DNA of 64,000 bases from Sphingosinicella sp. LHD-64 (GCF_031157375.1 NZ_JAVIFV010000001.1:434001-498000); one strand, 5' to 3'. Counted from the stretch's first letter, positions 21,497 through 31,366 are shown. The notes: a model not told the origin generated them from the letters alone. A program made the numbers and translations.

Positions 21497-22041
21497 GCGG
21501 CGCGGCGCGTCGCCGTCTCGCGGCGGGCCTTGACCAGCTTCTTCATGATCATGTCGCGCTTCAGGCGCGAGAGATGATCGATGAAGAGCACGCCGTTCAG
21601 ATGGTCGATCTCGTGCTGGAGGCAGACGGCCAGCAGGCCGTCGATCCACGCCTCATGTTGCTTGCCGTCACGGTCGAGCCAGCGGGCGCGGACCCGGTCG
21701 GGGCGCATCACCTCGGCATATTGATCGGGCACCGACAGGCAGCCCTCATTGTAGGGCACCGTCGTCCCGGAGGTTTCGAGGACCTCCGGATTGATGAAGA
21801 CGCGCGGGTCCTTGACCGGCTCGCCCTCCTCGTCGCCTTCTTCCGGCTCCTGCAGGTCGATGACCAGCAGCCGCTTGGGCACGCCGACCTGGATGGCGGC
21901 GAGGCCGATGCCGGGCGCCGCGTACATGGTCGCGAACATGTCGTCGATCAGGGTCTGCAGCTCGGGCGTGACCTCCTCGACGGGCGTGGAGATCTGCCGG
22001 AGCACCGGGTCCGGGGTTTCGAAGATCGGCAGGATGGCCAT
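21493..22041 (-). CDS. def: Peptide deformylase
   Basis: 182 residues. All three catalytic motifs are present: GIGLAAIQVG (motif 1), EGCLSVP (motif 2, Cys zinc ligand) and HEIDHLNGVLFIDHLSR (motif 3, HExxH). Removes the formyl group from nascent N-termini. An extra loop rich in Glu (LQEPEEGDEEGEPVKD) lies between motifs 1 and 2, longer than in E. coli but common in alphaproteobacteria. Start MAILPIFETPDPVLR at 22041. The stop codon is in the CTAG end of the MITE-like element. Confidence 0.97.
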   Translation of the reverse strand: MAILPIFETPDPVLRQISTPVEEVTPELQTLIDDMFATMYAAPGIGLAAIQVGVPKRLLVIDLQEPEEGDEEGEPVKDPRVFINPEVLETSGTTVPYNEGCLSVPDQYAEVMRPDRVRARWLDRDGKQHEAWIDGLLAVCLQHEIDHLNGVLFIDHLSRLKRDMIMKKLVKARRETATRRAA

Positions 22042-22072
22042 GGCGGCGATGTAAGGCGAATCGCGCCGCCGT

Positions 22073-22597
22073 TCAAGAAAAGCGGCGACGCCTGAGCACG
22101 ATGTAGAGCGCCCCTGTCCCGCCGTGGCGCGGATGGGCGCCCCGCACCGCCGCGATGTCGCCGGCATGGCGCGAGGCGGCGAGCCAGTCGCCCACGGCGG
22201 CGCGGATGGCGCCGCGCCGTGCGGGCCGATGGTCCTCGCTGGGCGGCTTGCCGGTGACGAGCAGGACGAGCCGGTCGCCGCCGGCGATCGCGGCCTCCAG
22301 CTGGCCGTCGATCAGCGCCCAGGCGGTGGCGAGATTGTGGCCGTGCAGGTCGACGATCCGGTCCGGCGGGACGAGGCCGCGCGCCAGCCGCTTGTCCCAG
22401 CTCGCGTCCAATGTGGTGCCCGGCGCCGTCCGGGCCGCCGGCTTCGGCACCGCCTTCACGGGCCGGGAATTCGGCCGGGCGTCGAGCGCCAGAGACGCGC
22501 CAGCTTCAGCCGGCGGCGTCGCCCTGCCCTCCAGCGGCCGGACGCTTTCGACCACCTTGCGCCACAGCGCCTTTTCCTCAGCGGTCAGCCGGCGCAC
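22073..22597 (-). CDS. Smr/MutS2-type endonuclease domain protein
   Basis: 174 residues: a disordered, Pro/Ala-rich N-terminal half and a C-terminal Smr domain with IVDLHGHNLATAWALIDG (the LDLHG motif), DRLVLLVTGKPPSE and HGGTGALYIVLRRR. Stand-alone Smr proteins are nucleases or RNA/DNA-binding proteins; the role of this one is unknown. GTG start, overlapping the 3' end of mltA by 20 bases on the same strand, so likely coupled. mltA-smr adjacency is common in alphaproteobacteria. Confidence 0.9.
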   Translation of the reverse strand: MRRLTAEEKALWRKVVESVRPLEGRATPPAEAGASLALDARPNSRPVKAVPKPAARTAPGTTLDASWDKRLARGLVPPDRIVDLHGHNLATAWALIDGQLEAAIAGGDRLVLLVTGKPPSEDHRPARRGAIRAAVGDWLAASRHAGDIAAVRGAHPRHGGTGALYIVLRRRRFS

Positions 22598-23858
22598 GGG
22601 CGCGGAGCCTCTCCAGCGCGCCGCGCGGCAGCAGGATCAGCGCGCGGCCGCGCGACTGCATCGCGCCGGCCGTCGTGGCCGCGGCCGGGCCGGCGCCCCA
22701 GAACGTGTCGACGCGGTTGGCGCCGCGGATCGCGCCGCCGGTGTCCTGTGCGATCCACAGGCCATCGGCGCGGGGATTGTCCATGTTGGAAAGCAAGACC
22801 GGCGCGCCCAACGGGATGAAGCGCGGATCCGCGGCGACGCTGACCTCTGGCGTCACCGGCCGCCCAAGCGCGCCCAGCGGGCCGGGGCCGGTGAGCTCGC
22901 GGAAGAAGACGTAGCTGAGGTTTTCCTGCATCACCGCCCGGCCCTCCTCGGGATGGGCATGGAGCCACGCGACGATCTTCTGCATGCTGACCGGCGGGGC
23001 GATCAGGCCGCGGTCGCGCAGCACGCGGCCGATCGCGACATATTCGCGCCCGTTCTGCCCGGCATAGCCGATCCGCATCACGCCGCCGTCCGGCAGCCTC
23101 AGGCGCCCCGAGCCCTGGATCTGGAGGAAGAACAGCTCGACCGGATCGGCGGCCCAGCCGATCTCCAGCCCGCGCCCGGCGAGCGCCCCGGCTTCGATCG
23201 CTGCGCGGTCGTGATAGGGCACGTAGTTGCCGCTTTCATCGACGCGGCCCCGGCCTCGCGCGCCCGTCGCCGGATTGGCGTCGAGGAGATCGGGCGGAAC
23301 CGCATAGACCGGCACCTCATAGCCCGTCTGGCGGATGCGCGACCCGCGGATCTCCGGTTCGTAATAGCCGGTCGCGAAGGCGGCGCCGTCGCCGACCTCG
23401 ACCGTCTCGAAATGGCGGCGGAAGAACAGGACGTCCGACTGCGGCGTCCAGTCCGTGACGACCGCATCGGCGTCGCTGCAGGCCCCGCGCCAGTCCTCGG
23501 GCCGGGTGAGGCCGCTCGCGTCCTGGCGGGTGATCAGCGACGGACAGCTGATCCGGAAGGCCTGGAGCGCGCGTGTCGCCGCGGCCGGCTCGAGGCCGAG
23601 ATCCGGCCCGGACCGCACCCCGGCCTCGACCGCCGTCGCCGGCTGGGCTGCAGGTGGGGGCGTCGGCGGCTGCGGCGGCGTCACCGCCGGTTGCCGCGGC
23701 GACACGCAGCTCGCCAGCGCGACGAGCAGAAATCCGGCGGCCGGCCAGCGCGGAAGTTTCGGAAGTTTCAGCTTCCCCGGACGAAAAAAACCATCCGTCG
23801 GCGGCAGATGCGGCCGTTTCGCCGATCGAGATCGAAAGATGGATTCGCCGCCGCCCAT
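22578..23858 (-). CDS. mltA: Membrane-bound lytic murein transglycosylase A
   Basis: 426 residues. A lipobox-like LVALASC lies at about residue 51, after an unusually long N-terminal region; no in-frame ATG, GTG or TTG allows a shorter start, so the n-region may really be long. After a Pro-rich linker comes the MltA domain (GYYEPEIRGSR, VPYHDRAAIEAG, FFLQIQGSGRL) and the 3D domain AQDTGGAIRGANRVDTFWG with the catalytic Asp. Cleaves peptidoglycan to 1,6-anhydromuropeptides at the outer membrane. Diverges from the Rid-like gene. Confidence 0.92.
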   Translation of the reverse strand: MGGGESIFRSRSAKRPHLPPTDGFFRPGKLKLPKLPRWPAAGFLLVALASCVSPRQPAVTPPQPPTPPPAAQPATAVEAGVRSGPDLGLEPAAATRALQAFRISCPSLITRQDASGLTRPEDWRGACSDADAVVTDWTPQSDVLFFRRHFETVEVGDGAAFATGYYEPEIRGSRIRQTGYEVPVYAVPPDLLDANPATGARGRGRVDESGNYVPYHDRAAIEAGALAGRGLEIGWAADPVELFFLQIQGSGRLRLPDGGVMRIGYAGQNGREYVAIGRVLRDRGLIAPPVSMQKIVAWLHAHPEEGRAVMQENLSYVFFRELTGPGPLGALGRPVTPEVSVAADPRFIPLGAPVLLSNMDNPRADGLWIAQDTGGAIRGANRVDTFWGAGPAAATTAGAMQSRGRALILLPRGALERLRARAPADR

Positions 23859-23983
23859 CCTGAGGGCATAACCCGTTCGGGCCGCTGTAGGAAAGCGCGG
23901 CAGTTTCAGCCCGACGCGACGGAACCCGATGCCCGGCTCGTTTGTCGTCGCGCGAGCACAATCTCGAGATGCGGGAGACGGAC

Positions 23984-24442
23984 ATGGAGCTCGTGACCCA
24001 CAAGAAGTTCAAGAGCGGCCGGCTGATGCCCTGGGGCAAGGGCACGGTCGTCCGCGGCGCCAAGGGAATGGTCTACCTGTGCGGAAACACCGCGACCGCC
24101 AGGGATTACGACCCGACCGGCGCGACAGGCGGATTCGCCGGCGACCCGGCCGCGCAGTGGCGCGAGGTCCTGGCCAACATCAAGTCGGATCTGGAAGAGC
24201 TGGGCAGCGGCCTCGATCATCTCGTCCGGCTGACCTTCTTCGTCAAAGGTCCGTTTCCGAACGGCGGCGTGCTGAGCTCACCCAACTACCGGCTGGACGT
24301 GCTGGACGACTTCTTTGCCGAACATTGCCCGAAACATTGTAGCGACAACAATCCGGCGCCCTCGGAGGTGATCGGCGTCGCCGCGCTGGCGCAACCCGAC
24401 ATCGTCATCGAGATCGTCGCGGTGGCGGCGCTGCCGGACTGA
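23984..24442 (+). CDS. Rid (YjgF) family protein lacking the RidA arginine
   Basis: 152 residues of the trimeric Rid fold: MELVTHKKFKSGRLMPWGKG, GMVYLCGNTATARD, WREVLANIKSDLEELGSGLDHLVRLTFFVK. In RidA the C-terminal motif PxRxxxxV supplies an arginine for imine hydrolysis; here it reads PAPSEVIGVAAL, with no Arg, so this is likely one of the Rid subgroups without classic enamine deaminase chemistry. The ATG at 23984 follows GCGGGAGACGGAC; an ATG 15 bases upstream is a weaker alternative. Confidence 0.85.
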   Translation: MELVTHKKFKSGRLMPWGKGTVVRGAKGMVYLCGNTATARDYDPTGATGGFAGDPAAQWREVLANIKSDLEELGSGLDHLVRLTFFVKGPFPNGGVLSSPNYRLDVLDDFFAEHCPKHCSDNNPAPSEVIGVAALAQPDIVIEIVAVAALPD

Positions 24443-24454
24443 TCGGGGGCCGGC

Positions 24455-25108
24455 TCAGGCGCCAGCTTCGTCGGTCTCGACGAGGAGCCAGTTGGGATCC
24501 TGGCTCTTGAGATCGCGGCGGAAGGTCCAGATGTCGTTGGTGGGGATCGCGTCGCTCAACGAGCCGGCGACGACCTCGCCCTCGGCATTGCGGGTCACCG
24601 CCACGACGAACGCGTCGAAGCGGACCTCGATCTCGGCGTCTTTGCCATCCAGGCGGGCGGCGTCGATCGACGCGCGCTCGATGGCGACGAGCCGGTTGTC
24701 GAGCGTCTGGCCGGCGGCCTCGCGCGCGGCGATGGCCGCCTCGAATGCGTCGCGGACCTGCGGGGCGCTAAGATAGGCGAGCTCCTCGCGGTCGCCCTTC
24801 CAGAAGGCTTCGAGCACCATCCGGTAGGCGCCCTGAGCGCCCTCGAGGAAGCGGGCGACGTCGAAGCCGGGATCGGCGGCGATGATCGCACGGACGCCGG
24901 CGGCGGCGCCCTGGTCGAACGCAAGTCCGGTCGGCTCCGCCGCGGTGGCCGGCGCATCGGCCTTGGCCGGCGCGGCTTCCACGCCCGGCGTGGCTTCGGG
25001 GCGGGTCAGCGGGCGCTGCTCGTGACCGGTCCGCTGGCCGAGGACGGCATAGAGCCGAAGGCCCACGAACAGGGCGATCATGGCCAGCAGCACGATTCCG
25101 ACGGTCAA
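24455..25108 (-). CDS. Tim44-like domain membrane protein
   Basis: 217 residues: an N-terminal membrane anchor (VGIVLLAMIALFVGLRLYAVLG), an Ala/Pro linker, then a Tim44-like domain from about residue 75 (DPGFDVARFLEGAQGAYRMVLEAFWKGD, LAYLSAP, VRFDAFVVAVTRNAEGEVV, IWTFRRDLKSQDPNWLLVET). Family members (TimA) are inner-membrane proteins of uncertain role. Start is a TTG at 25108 because CAGGAGAAATTCG lies directly upstream and no ATG/GTG fits. Diverges from secB, and lies upstream of mltA-smr, a common alphaproteobacterial arrangement. Confidence 0.88.
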   Translation of the reverse strand: MTVGIVLLAMIALFVGLRLYAVLGQRTGHEQRPLTRPEATPGVEAAPAKADAPATAAEPTGLAFDQGAAAGVRAIIAADPGFDVARFLEGAQGAYRMVLEAFWKGDREELAYLSAPQVRDAFEAAIAAREAAGQTLDNRLVAIERASIDAARLDGKDAEIEVRFDAFVVAVTRNAEGEVVAGSLSDAIPTNDIWTFRRDLKSQDPNWLLVETDEAGA

Positions 25109-25306
25109 CGAATTTCTCCTGAATGCAGCCGCCTACATAAGCGCGAAACCCTGCGGTTTCAAATGTCCATTCCCCGTAACGACTGAAACGGGCGGATGTT
25201 GCGCCGGGATGATGCGGCTGCTACCCGCCCCCGTCGAGGCGACGCCTTTCGAGTCCTCCGGGCGCGCCATGCATTTCCACCGTAATCATCAAGGGTTTGA
25301 AACGAG

Positions 25307-25846
25307 ATGGCCGAAGAGAATGGTGCGACCGGCGCGGATGCTGCGAACGGTGCGGACAATGTGGCGCCGGTTGGTGCCGGAACGCTCCCCCAGGTCGGCG
25401 TGATCGCGCAATATGTGAAGGACCTGTCGTTCGAGAATCCGAACGCCCCGGCCGTCTACCAGTGGCAGGGCCAGCCGCAGGTCGACGTCCAGTTCAACAT
25501 CGGCTCGCAGCCGGTAGGGGAGGACGTCTACGAGGTGGCGCTGAAGATCGAGGTCGGCTCGAAGACCGATCAGGGCACCGTCTTCACCATCGACCTGCTC
25601 TACGGCGGCCTGTTCGCGCTCAAGAACGTCCCGGACGAGCAGCTCCAGCCCTTCCTTCTCGCCGAAGCACCGCGCATCCTCTTCCCGTTCGCGCGCCAGG
25701 TGCTCGCCGACGCGACCCTCCAGGGCGGCTTCCCGCCCTTCCTGCTCGATCCGATCGATTTCGGCAGCCTCTACATGCAGCAGGCCGCGCAGCAGCAGGC
25801 GGGCCTCACCGGCGGCCAGGCCGGCGAGGTGACGGGTCAGGCCTGA
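25307..25846 (+). CDS. secB: Protein-export chaperone SecB
   Basis: 179 residues. After a Gly/Ala-rich acidic N-terminal tail the SecB fold starts at PQVGVIAQYVKDLSFENPNAP, followed by VALKIEVGSK, VFTIDLLYGGLFAL and ILFPFARQVLADATLQGGFPPFLLDPIDF. Tetrameric cytosolic chaperone that holds secretory precursors and passes them to SecA. The C-terminal tail is longer and Gln/Gly-rich compared with E. coli. ATG preceded by a weak GAAACGAG site. A palindromic repeat follows 15 bases after the stop. Confidence 0.96.
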   Translation: MAEENGATGADAANGADNVAPVGAGTLPQVGVIAQYVKDLSFENPNAPAVYQWQGQPQVDVQFNIGSQPVGEDVYEVALKIEVGSKTDQGTVFTIDLLYGGLFALKNVPDEQLQPFLLAEAPRILFPFARQVLADATLQGGFPPFLLDPIDFGSLYMQQAAQQQAGLTGGQAGEVTGQA

Positions 25847-25861
25847 CGTCCCGGAAGACAT

Positions 25862-25932
25862 CGTCATTCCAGCGAAAGCTGGAATCTCCGTTCTTTTACG
25901 GCAAAGAGATTCCAGCGTTCGCTGGAATGACG
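25862..25932. repeat. Extragenic palindrome pair, CATTCCAGC type
   Basis: Outer arms CGTCATTCCAGCGAAAGC... and its near-perfect reverse complement ending GCTGGAATGACG, each itself a hairpin (TTCCAGC/GCTGGAA), 17 bases apart. Located between secB and murJ. Same layout as 17274-17356. Confidence 0.85.
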
Positions 25933-25999
25933 GGATTTCATCGATGACGGGCCGATTTCCGAAGAGGCTGGAGCGGGCGGACAAGGTCGCGGCATCGCG

Positions 26000-27571
26000 A
26001 TGAATCTCGTCCGCGCCTTTTCCTCGATCGGCCTGTTGACGCTGGCGAGCCGCGTGCTCGGCTTCGTCCGCGACATGCTGATGGCGCGGTTCCTGGGTGC
26101 CGGCTTCGCGTCCGACGCCTTCCTGATCGCCTTTCGCCTGCCCAACATGTTCCGCGCCCTCTTCGCTGAGGGCGCCTTCGCCTCCGCCTTCGTGCCGATG
26201 TTCAACCGGAAGGTCGGGGAGGATGACGGCAAGCTGATCCGCGCCTATGCCTTTGCCGAGCAGGCGCTCGCGGTCCTCCTTCCCTTCCTGATCCTGTTCA
26301 CCGGCGCGATGATGCTGCTCGCCGGGCCGGCGGTGCTGGTCCTTTCCGGGGGGTTCAACGACGTCACCCCCGAGCAGTTCGCCTTCGCGACGGAGCTGGC
26401 GCGGATCACCTTTCCCTACCTCTTCTTCATCAGCCTGGTGTCGCTCCTGGGCGGCATCCTCAACTCGCTGCACCGGTTCTGGGTGAATGCGGCGGCGCCG
26501 ATCCTCCTGAACCTCTGCCTGATCGTCGCGCTGATCTTCTTCCACGGACCCGACCAATATGCGACGGCGCGGGCGCAGGCGTGGGGCGTGACGGTGGCCG
26601 GCGTGCTGCAGTTCCTCTGGCTCTGGCTCGCCTGCCGCCAGGCCGGGGTGAAGCTGAGGCTCAGGCGGCCGCGGCTCAACGACGACGTGAAGCAGCTGCT
26701 GAAGCTGATCTGGCCGGCCGCGGCCGGCGCCGGGGCGATGCAGATCAACCTCGTCGTCTCGACCATGCTGGCGGCGCGCTTCCTCCAGGAAGGCTCGGTT
26801 TCCTACATCTATTATGCCGACCGGCTGAACCAGCTCCCGCTCGGCCTGGTCGGCATCGGCCTCGGCACCGTGCTGCTGCCGACCATCGCCCGCCTGATTT
26901 CCGGCGGCGACGAGGCTGGCGCGCTCGATTTCCAGAAGAAGGGGCTCCAGCTCGCCCTGTTCCTGACCCTGCCCGCCACCGCCGCGCTGATCGTCGGCGC
27001 CGAGCCGATCATCCGCGGGCTCCTCCAGTACGGCGCCTTCACGGCCGCCGACGCGACCGCCACCGCCTGGGCGCTCGCCGCCTTCTCGACCGGCCTGCCC
27101 GCCTACATCATGATCAAGGTGCTGACCCCGGGCTTCCACGCCCGGCAGGACATGAAGACGCCATTGAGGTTCGCGCTGGTCGCGATCGCGGTAAACCTCG
27201 TCCTGAACCTGATCCTGATCTGGCCGCTCGCCCATGTCGGGCCGCCGCTCGCGACCGCCATCGCGTCCTGGGTCAATGTCATCCTGCTCTACCGGAGCCT
27301 GCGGGCGCGCGGCCATTTCGCGATGGACCGCAGCCTCGCCAGCCATATCGCGCGCCTCGCGCTGGCCGCGATACTGATGGCCGCTGCGCTGTTCGCCGCC
27401 AAGCCGCTGATCGATCCGCTCCTGACCGGCACGTTCGAACTGCGCGTCGCCGGCCTCGCCCTGCTGGTCGGCGGCGGCGTCATCGTCTATGCGGCGGCGG
27501 TCTTCGTCACCCGGGCCTACACGCTGCGGGAGCTGAAGGCGGTCCTCAGGCGCAAACCCAAGGAGTCATGA
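26000..27571 (+). CDS. murJ: Lipid II flippase MurJ
   Basis: 523-residue MOP-superfamily transporter with 14 or so membrane segments. Diagnostic N-terminus [25 protein letters not shown] and [23 protein letters not shown]; the central [19 protein letters not shown] and [29 protein letters not shown] motifs are intact. Exports the peptidoglycan precursor across the inner membrane. Its TGA overlaps the trpS start region (ATGATG), so trpS is translationally coupled. Confidence 0.97.
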   Translation: MNLVRAFSSIGLLTLASRVLGFVRDMLMARFLGAGFASDAFLIAFRLPNMFRALFAEGAFASAFVPMFNRKVGEDDGKLIRAYAFAEQALAVLLPFLILFTGAMMLLAGPAVLVLSGGFNDVTPEQFAFATELARITFPYLFFISLVSLLGGILNSLHRFWVNAAAPILLNLCLIVALIFFHGPDQYATARAQAWGVTVAGVLQFLWLWLACRQAGVKLRLRRPRLNDDVKQLLKLIWPAAAGAGAMQINLVVSTMLAARFLQEGSVSYIYYADRLNQLPLGLVGIGLGTVLLPTIARLISGGDEAGALDFQKKGLQLALFLTLPATAALIVGAEPIIRGLLQYGAFTAADATATAWALAAFSTGLPAYIMIKVLTPGFHARQDMKTPLRFALVAIAVNLVLNLILIWPLAHVGPPLATAIASWVNVILLYRSLRARGHFAMDRSLASHIARLALAAILMAAALFAAKPLIDPLLTGTFELRVAGLALLVGGGVIVYAAAVFVTRAYTLRELKAVLRRKPKES

Positions 27572-28569
27572 TGCGCGTCCTCTCCGGCATCCAGCCGACC
27601 GGCAGCCTCCACCTCGGCAATTATCTCGGGGCGATCCGGCGCTGGGTGAAGATGCAGGACGAGGCCGAGTGCATCTTCTTCCTCGCCGATCTCCACGCGG
27701 TCACCGTCTACAACGATCCGGCGGAATTGCGTGCCAATGTCAACGGGATGGCCGCCGCCCTCATTGCCTGCGGCATCGATCCGGAGAAGTCGCTGGTCTT
27801 CAACCATGCCCGGGTGCCCGCCCATCCCGAAATGGCCTGGCTGCTCTCCTGCACCGCACGTGTCGGCTGGCTCAACCGGATGACCCAGTTCAAGGAGAAA
27901 TCAGGCAAGAACCGCGAAGGCGCCAGCGTCGGCCTCTACGCCTATCCGATCCTGCAGGCGGCGGACGTACTGCTCTACCAGACCACCCATGTGCCGGTCG
28001 GCGAGGACCAGAAGCAGCATCTCGAGCTCTGCCGCGACATCGCGACCAAGTTCAACGCCGACTATGGCGTCGAACTGTTCACCCTGCCCGAGCCATGGAT
28101 CGGCGAGAGCGCGGCCCGGATTATGAGCCTGCGCGACGGCACCGCGAAGATGTCCAAGTCCGACCCGTCGGACATGAGCCGGATCAACCTCGTCGACGAC
28201 GATGACACGATCGCGCAGAAGATCCGCAAGGCGAAGACCGATCCCGAGCCGCTGCCGGACTCGGTCGACGACCTCGCCGGGCGCCCCGAGGCGCTCAACC
28301 TCGTCACCATCTATGCCGCGCTCACCGACCGGACGCCGCAGTCGGTGACCGGGGAATTTGCCGGCAAGGGCTTCGGCGCGTTCAAGCCGGCGCTCGCCGA
28401 GCTGCTGGTCCAGACGCTGTCGCCGATCCGCGCGCGGCTCAATGACTTCGCAGCCGATCCGGCGGCGCTCGACAGCATCCTCCAGCAAGGCGCTCGAAAG
28501 GCTGCGGAAATGGCGGCGCCGACATTGGAGGGCGCCTATCGCGCGCTGGGCTTGCCGCGCGGAATCTGA
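27571..28569 (+). CDS. trpS: Tryptophanyl-tRNA synthetase
   Basis: 332 residues, class I synthetase. HIGH-like motif in [16 protein letters not shown] and the KMSKS loop in [12 protein letters not shown] are present, as is the tryptophan-pocket [13 protein letters not shown]. The ATG at 27571 has AGGAG 5 bases upstream; the ATG at 27568 (one extra Met) would be too close. Overlaps the last base of the murJ stop. Confidence 0.97.
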   Translation: MRVLSGIQPTGSLHLGNYLGAIRRWVKMQDEAECIFFLADLHAVTVYNDPAELRANVNGMAAALIACGIDPEKSLVFNHARVPAHPEMAWLLSCTARVGWLNRMTQFKEKSGKNREGASVGLYAYPILQAADVLLYQTTHVPVGEDQKQHLELCRDIATKFNADYGVELFTLPEPWIGESAARIMSLRDGTAKMSKSDPSDMSRINLVDDDDTIAQKIRKAKTDPEPLPDSVDDLAGRPEALNLVTIYAALTDRTPQSVTGEFAGKGFGAFKPALAELLVQTLSPIRARLNDFAADPAALDSILQQGARKAAEMAAPTLEGAYRALGLPRGI

Positions 28570-28677
28570 TAGGACTGGTTTCGCTTCAGCACCGGTTCAG
28601 TGCTGTCGTGCGAAGAGGGATGGCTGCTCTGTCTCGGGAAGGTCAAAACTTCCCCGCTTTTTGAAAGGCTTGGTGCC

Positions 28678-29337
28678 ATGTCCATGTCCAAGAGGCTGCT
28701 CGCGCTGGCGGCGCCCTTTGCGTTGCTCGCCCTGAGCGCCTGTGCGACGGGGCTGCCGACGCAGGTGCAGCGCTTCCAGATGATGCCCGCGCCGTCGGGC
28801 CAGAGCTTCGTCGTCCAGGCGAAGGATCCCGAGAATCAGGGCAGCCTCGAATTCGCGCAATATGCCGGCCTCGTGCGCCAGCACCTGATCGGGCTCGGCT
28901 ACAGCGAGGCTTCGTCGTCGCAGCAGGCGAGCCTCGTCGTCGAGCTCGATTATGGCGTCGACGACGGGCGCGAGCGGGTCGTCGCGCGGCCCGATCCGTT
29001 CGGGCCGGGCTGGGGTTTCCCCTATTACAGCCGGTTCGGCTATTTCGGCCGCCACCGCTACCCCTTCTACTGGGGCTGGCATGATCCGTTCTGGGGGTCG
29101 GGCGGCTACGACATCGACAGCTATACGGTCTACACCAGCTATCTCGACATGGACATCCGCCGCACCGCCGACGGCCAGTCGGTGTTCGAGGGGCTTGCCC
29201 AGGCGCGCTCGCGTTCGAACGAGCTGCCGGCGCTGGTCCCGAACCTCGTCGAGGCGATGTTCACCGGCTTCCCCGGCAATTCGGGCGAGACGGTGCGCAT
29301 CACCGTGACGCCGGAACGCGAGCGGCGCGGCGGCTAG
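28678..29337 (+). CDS. DUF4136 lipoprotein
   Basis: 219 residues with lipobox LLALSAC (Cys22). DUF4136 features: FVVQAKDPENQGSLEFAQYAGLVRQHLIGLGY (helix-strand of a dodecin-like repeat), SLVVELDYGVDDGRE, and a C-terminal ARSRSNELPALVPNLVEAMFTGFPG. A Tyr/Trp/Gly/Phe-rich central loop (about residues 100-145) is notable. Envelope protein of unknown function. The start at 28678 follows GAAAGGCTTGG; an upstream in-frame extension has no lipoprotein signal and is discarded. Confidence 0.85.
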   Translation: MSMSKRLLALAAPFALLALSACATGLPTQVQRFQMMPAPSGQSFVVQAKDPENQGSLEFAQYAGLVRQHLIGLGYSEASSSQQASLVVELDYGVDDGRERVVARPDPFGPGWGFPYYSRFGYFGRHRYPFYWGWHDPFWGSGGYDIDSYTVYTSYLDMDIRRTADGQSVFEGLAQARSRSNELPALVPNLVEAMFTGFPGNSGETVRITVTPERERRGG

Positions 29338-29350
29338 GAGCCAAGGACTC

Positions 29351-29437
29351 CGTCATTGCGAGGAACCTAGCGACGAAGCAATCCAGTCGGAGGCACGGGC
29401 CTTGGGCTGGATTGCCACGCTTCGCTCGCAATGACGG
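29351..29437. repeat. Extragenic palindrome, CATTGCGAG type
   Basis: CGTCATTGCGAGGAACCTAG... at the left and CTTCGCTCGCAATGACG at the right, with internal AGCAATCCAG / CTGGATTGC arms. This is a widespread alphaproteobacterial extragenic repeat pattern. It lies between the DUF4136 and DUF885 genes. Confidence 0.85.
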
Positions 29438-29527
29438 CATTGGTGCACCCAAGCCTTTCGCAACCGACTTGCATCGCTAATACACGGCGCTAGGGTACGG
29501 CGATCTTCCCGCTTCGGAGTCCCCGCG

Positions 29528-31366
29528 ATGCTTCTCGACCGCCGCACCTTCCTCATGTCCGCCGCTTCCGCCGCCGCGCTCGGCGCGTCGGGCGCCGGCT
29601 TCGCCCAGGCCCAGTCGGGATCGGGCGGGGGCACCCATGCCGCGCTCAATGCGCTGATGGAGCGCGCCTATCAGGAGATCATCCTCTCCGATCCCGAGAC
29701 GCGGACCTCGCTCGGCCTCGACAAGGGCGCCGATGCCGCGGCCAAGTCGCAGCTCGACGACCGGTCCGCCGCCGGCATCCGCGCCGACCAGCAGAAGGTC
29801 CGCGAACTCTACCGGGATCTGCGCGCCATCCCGCGCGACGGCCTCACCGGCATGGACGCGGTCAATTACGACACGGTCAACCAGTATTGCGAGACCGTCG
29901 TCTACGCCTATGACAATTTCGACTATGGCACGCACAGCTGGCCCGAACCCTATACGGTGAGCCAGCTCGGCGGGACCTACCAGTCCATGCCCGACTTCCT
30001 CGACAGCCAGCATGCGATCGACACCGCCGCCGACGCCGAGGCCTATCTGTCGCGCCTCAGCGCCTACGCGACCCAGCTCGACAACGAGACCGCCCGGCTG
30101 CGCGGCGAATATGCCATGGGTGTGATCCCGCCCGATTTCGTCATCGACAAGACGGTGCAGCAGATGGAGACCGTCCTCGGCACCGCACCGGCCCAGGCGG
30201 GCCTCACCACCTCGCTCGCCCGCCGCACCGCCGAGAAGAACATCGCCGGCGACTGGGCGGCACGCGCCGAGCGGATCGTCAGCGGCAACATCTATCCGGC
30301 GATCCAGCGCCAGCGCGACATCGTGCGCGCCCAGCGCGCCGGCGCCACCCATGATGCGGGCGTGTGGCGGCTGCCGGAAGGCCCGGACTATTACGCCTAT
30401 GGCCTGCGCTACGCGACGACGACGACGATGAACCCCGACGAGATCCACCAGCTCGGCCTCGATCAGATCGCCGAGCTTTCCTCGCAGGCCGACCGGATCC
30501 TGCGCGCCCGGGGCCTGACCCAGGGCACGGTCGCGGAGCGGCTCGGCGCGCTCGGGCGCGATCCGCAGCACGTCTACCCCAACACCGATGCCGGCAAGAC
30601 CCAGCTGATCGCCGATCTCAACACGCAGATGGCCGACATCCGCCGGCGCCTGCCCAACTGGTTCGGCCGGCTGCCGCGCGCCGAGTGCGACATCCGCCGT
30701 GTGCCGCCGGCGATCGAGGCCGGCGCGCCGGGCGGCTATTACCAGTCGCCGGCGCTCGATGGCTCGCGCCCCGGCGCCTATTACATCAACCTGCGCGACA
30801 CCGCCGAATGGCCGAAATGGACGCTGCCCACCCTCACCTATCACGAGGCGGTGCCGGGCCATCACCACCAGATCGCGCTGGCGCTCGAGGCCACCGATAT
30901 CCCGATGCTGCGCCGCCTGATGGGCTTTTCGGCCTATTCGGAAGGCTGGGGCCTCTATTCCGAGCAGCTCGCCGACGAGATGGGCATGTACGAAAACGAC
31001 CCGCTCGGCCGGCTCGGCTACCTGCAGAGCTTCATGTTCCGCGCCGCCCGCCTCGTCGTCGACACCGGCCTCCACCACAAGCGGTGGAGCCGCGAGCAGG
31101 GCATCCGCTACATGGTCGAAGCGCTGGGCGACCAGGAATCGTCGGTCACCACCGAAGTCGAGCGCTACTGCGTCTGGCCGGGCCAGGCGACCAGCTACAA
31201 GGTCGGCCAGACCCGCTGGCTCCAGCTGCGCGAACGCGCCCGGCAGCAGCTGGGCGACCGGTTCGACATCAAGAGCTTCCACGACACCGCGCTGGCCGCC
31301 GGCGCCATGCCGCTCGCCGCGCTGGAACGGGTGGTGGACGACTGGGTCGCCGCCCGCCGCGCCTGA
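29528..31366 (+). CDS. Tat-exported DUF885 metallopeptidase-like protein
   Basis: 612 residues. The N-terminus LDRRTFLMSAASAAALGAS carries the twin-arginine motif, so export is probably folded. The DUF885 domain fills the rest: TYHEAVPGHHHQIALALEA holds an HExxxHH-type zinc motif near residue 438, followed by YSEGWGLYSEQLADEMG and RAARLVVDTGLHHKRWS, and WPGQATSYKVGQTRWL near the C-terminus. Family members are inferred zinc-dependent carboxypeptidases; activity here is unproven. Confidence 0.88.
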   Translation: MLLDRRTFLMSAASAAALGASGAGFAQAQSGSGGGTHAALNALMERAYQEIILSDPETRTSLGLDKGADAAAKSQLDDRSAAGIRADQQKVRELYRDLRAIPRDGLTGMDAVNYDTVNQYCETVVYAYDNFDYGTHSWPEPYTVSQLGGTYQSMPDFLDSQHAIDTAADAEAYLSRLSAYATQLDNETARLRGEYAMGVIPPDFVIDKTVQQMETVLGTAPAQAGLTTSLARRTAEKNIAGDWAARAERIVSGNIYPAIQRQRDIVRAQRAGATHDAGVWRLPEGPDYYAYGLRYATTTTMNPDEIHQLGLDQIAELSSQADRILRARGLTQGTVAERLGALGRDPQHVYPNTDAGKTQLIADLNTQMADIRRRLPNWFGRLPRAECDIRRVPPAIEAGAPGGYYQSPALDGSRPGAYYINLRDTAEWPKWTLPTLTYHEAVPGHHHQIALALEATDIPMLRRLMGFSAYSEGWGLYSEQLADEMGMYENDPLGRLGYLQSFMFRAARLVVDTGLHHKRWSREQGIRYMVEALGDQESSVTTEVERYCVWPGQATSYKVGQTRWLQLRERARQQLGDRFDIKSFHDTALAAGAMPLAALERVVDDWVAARRA

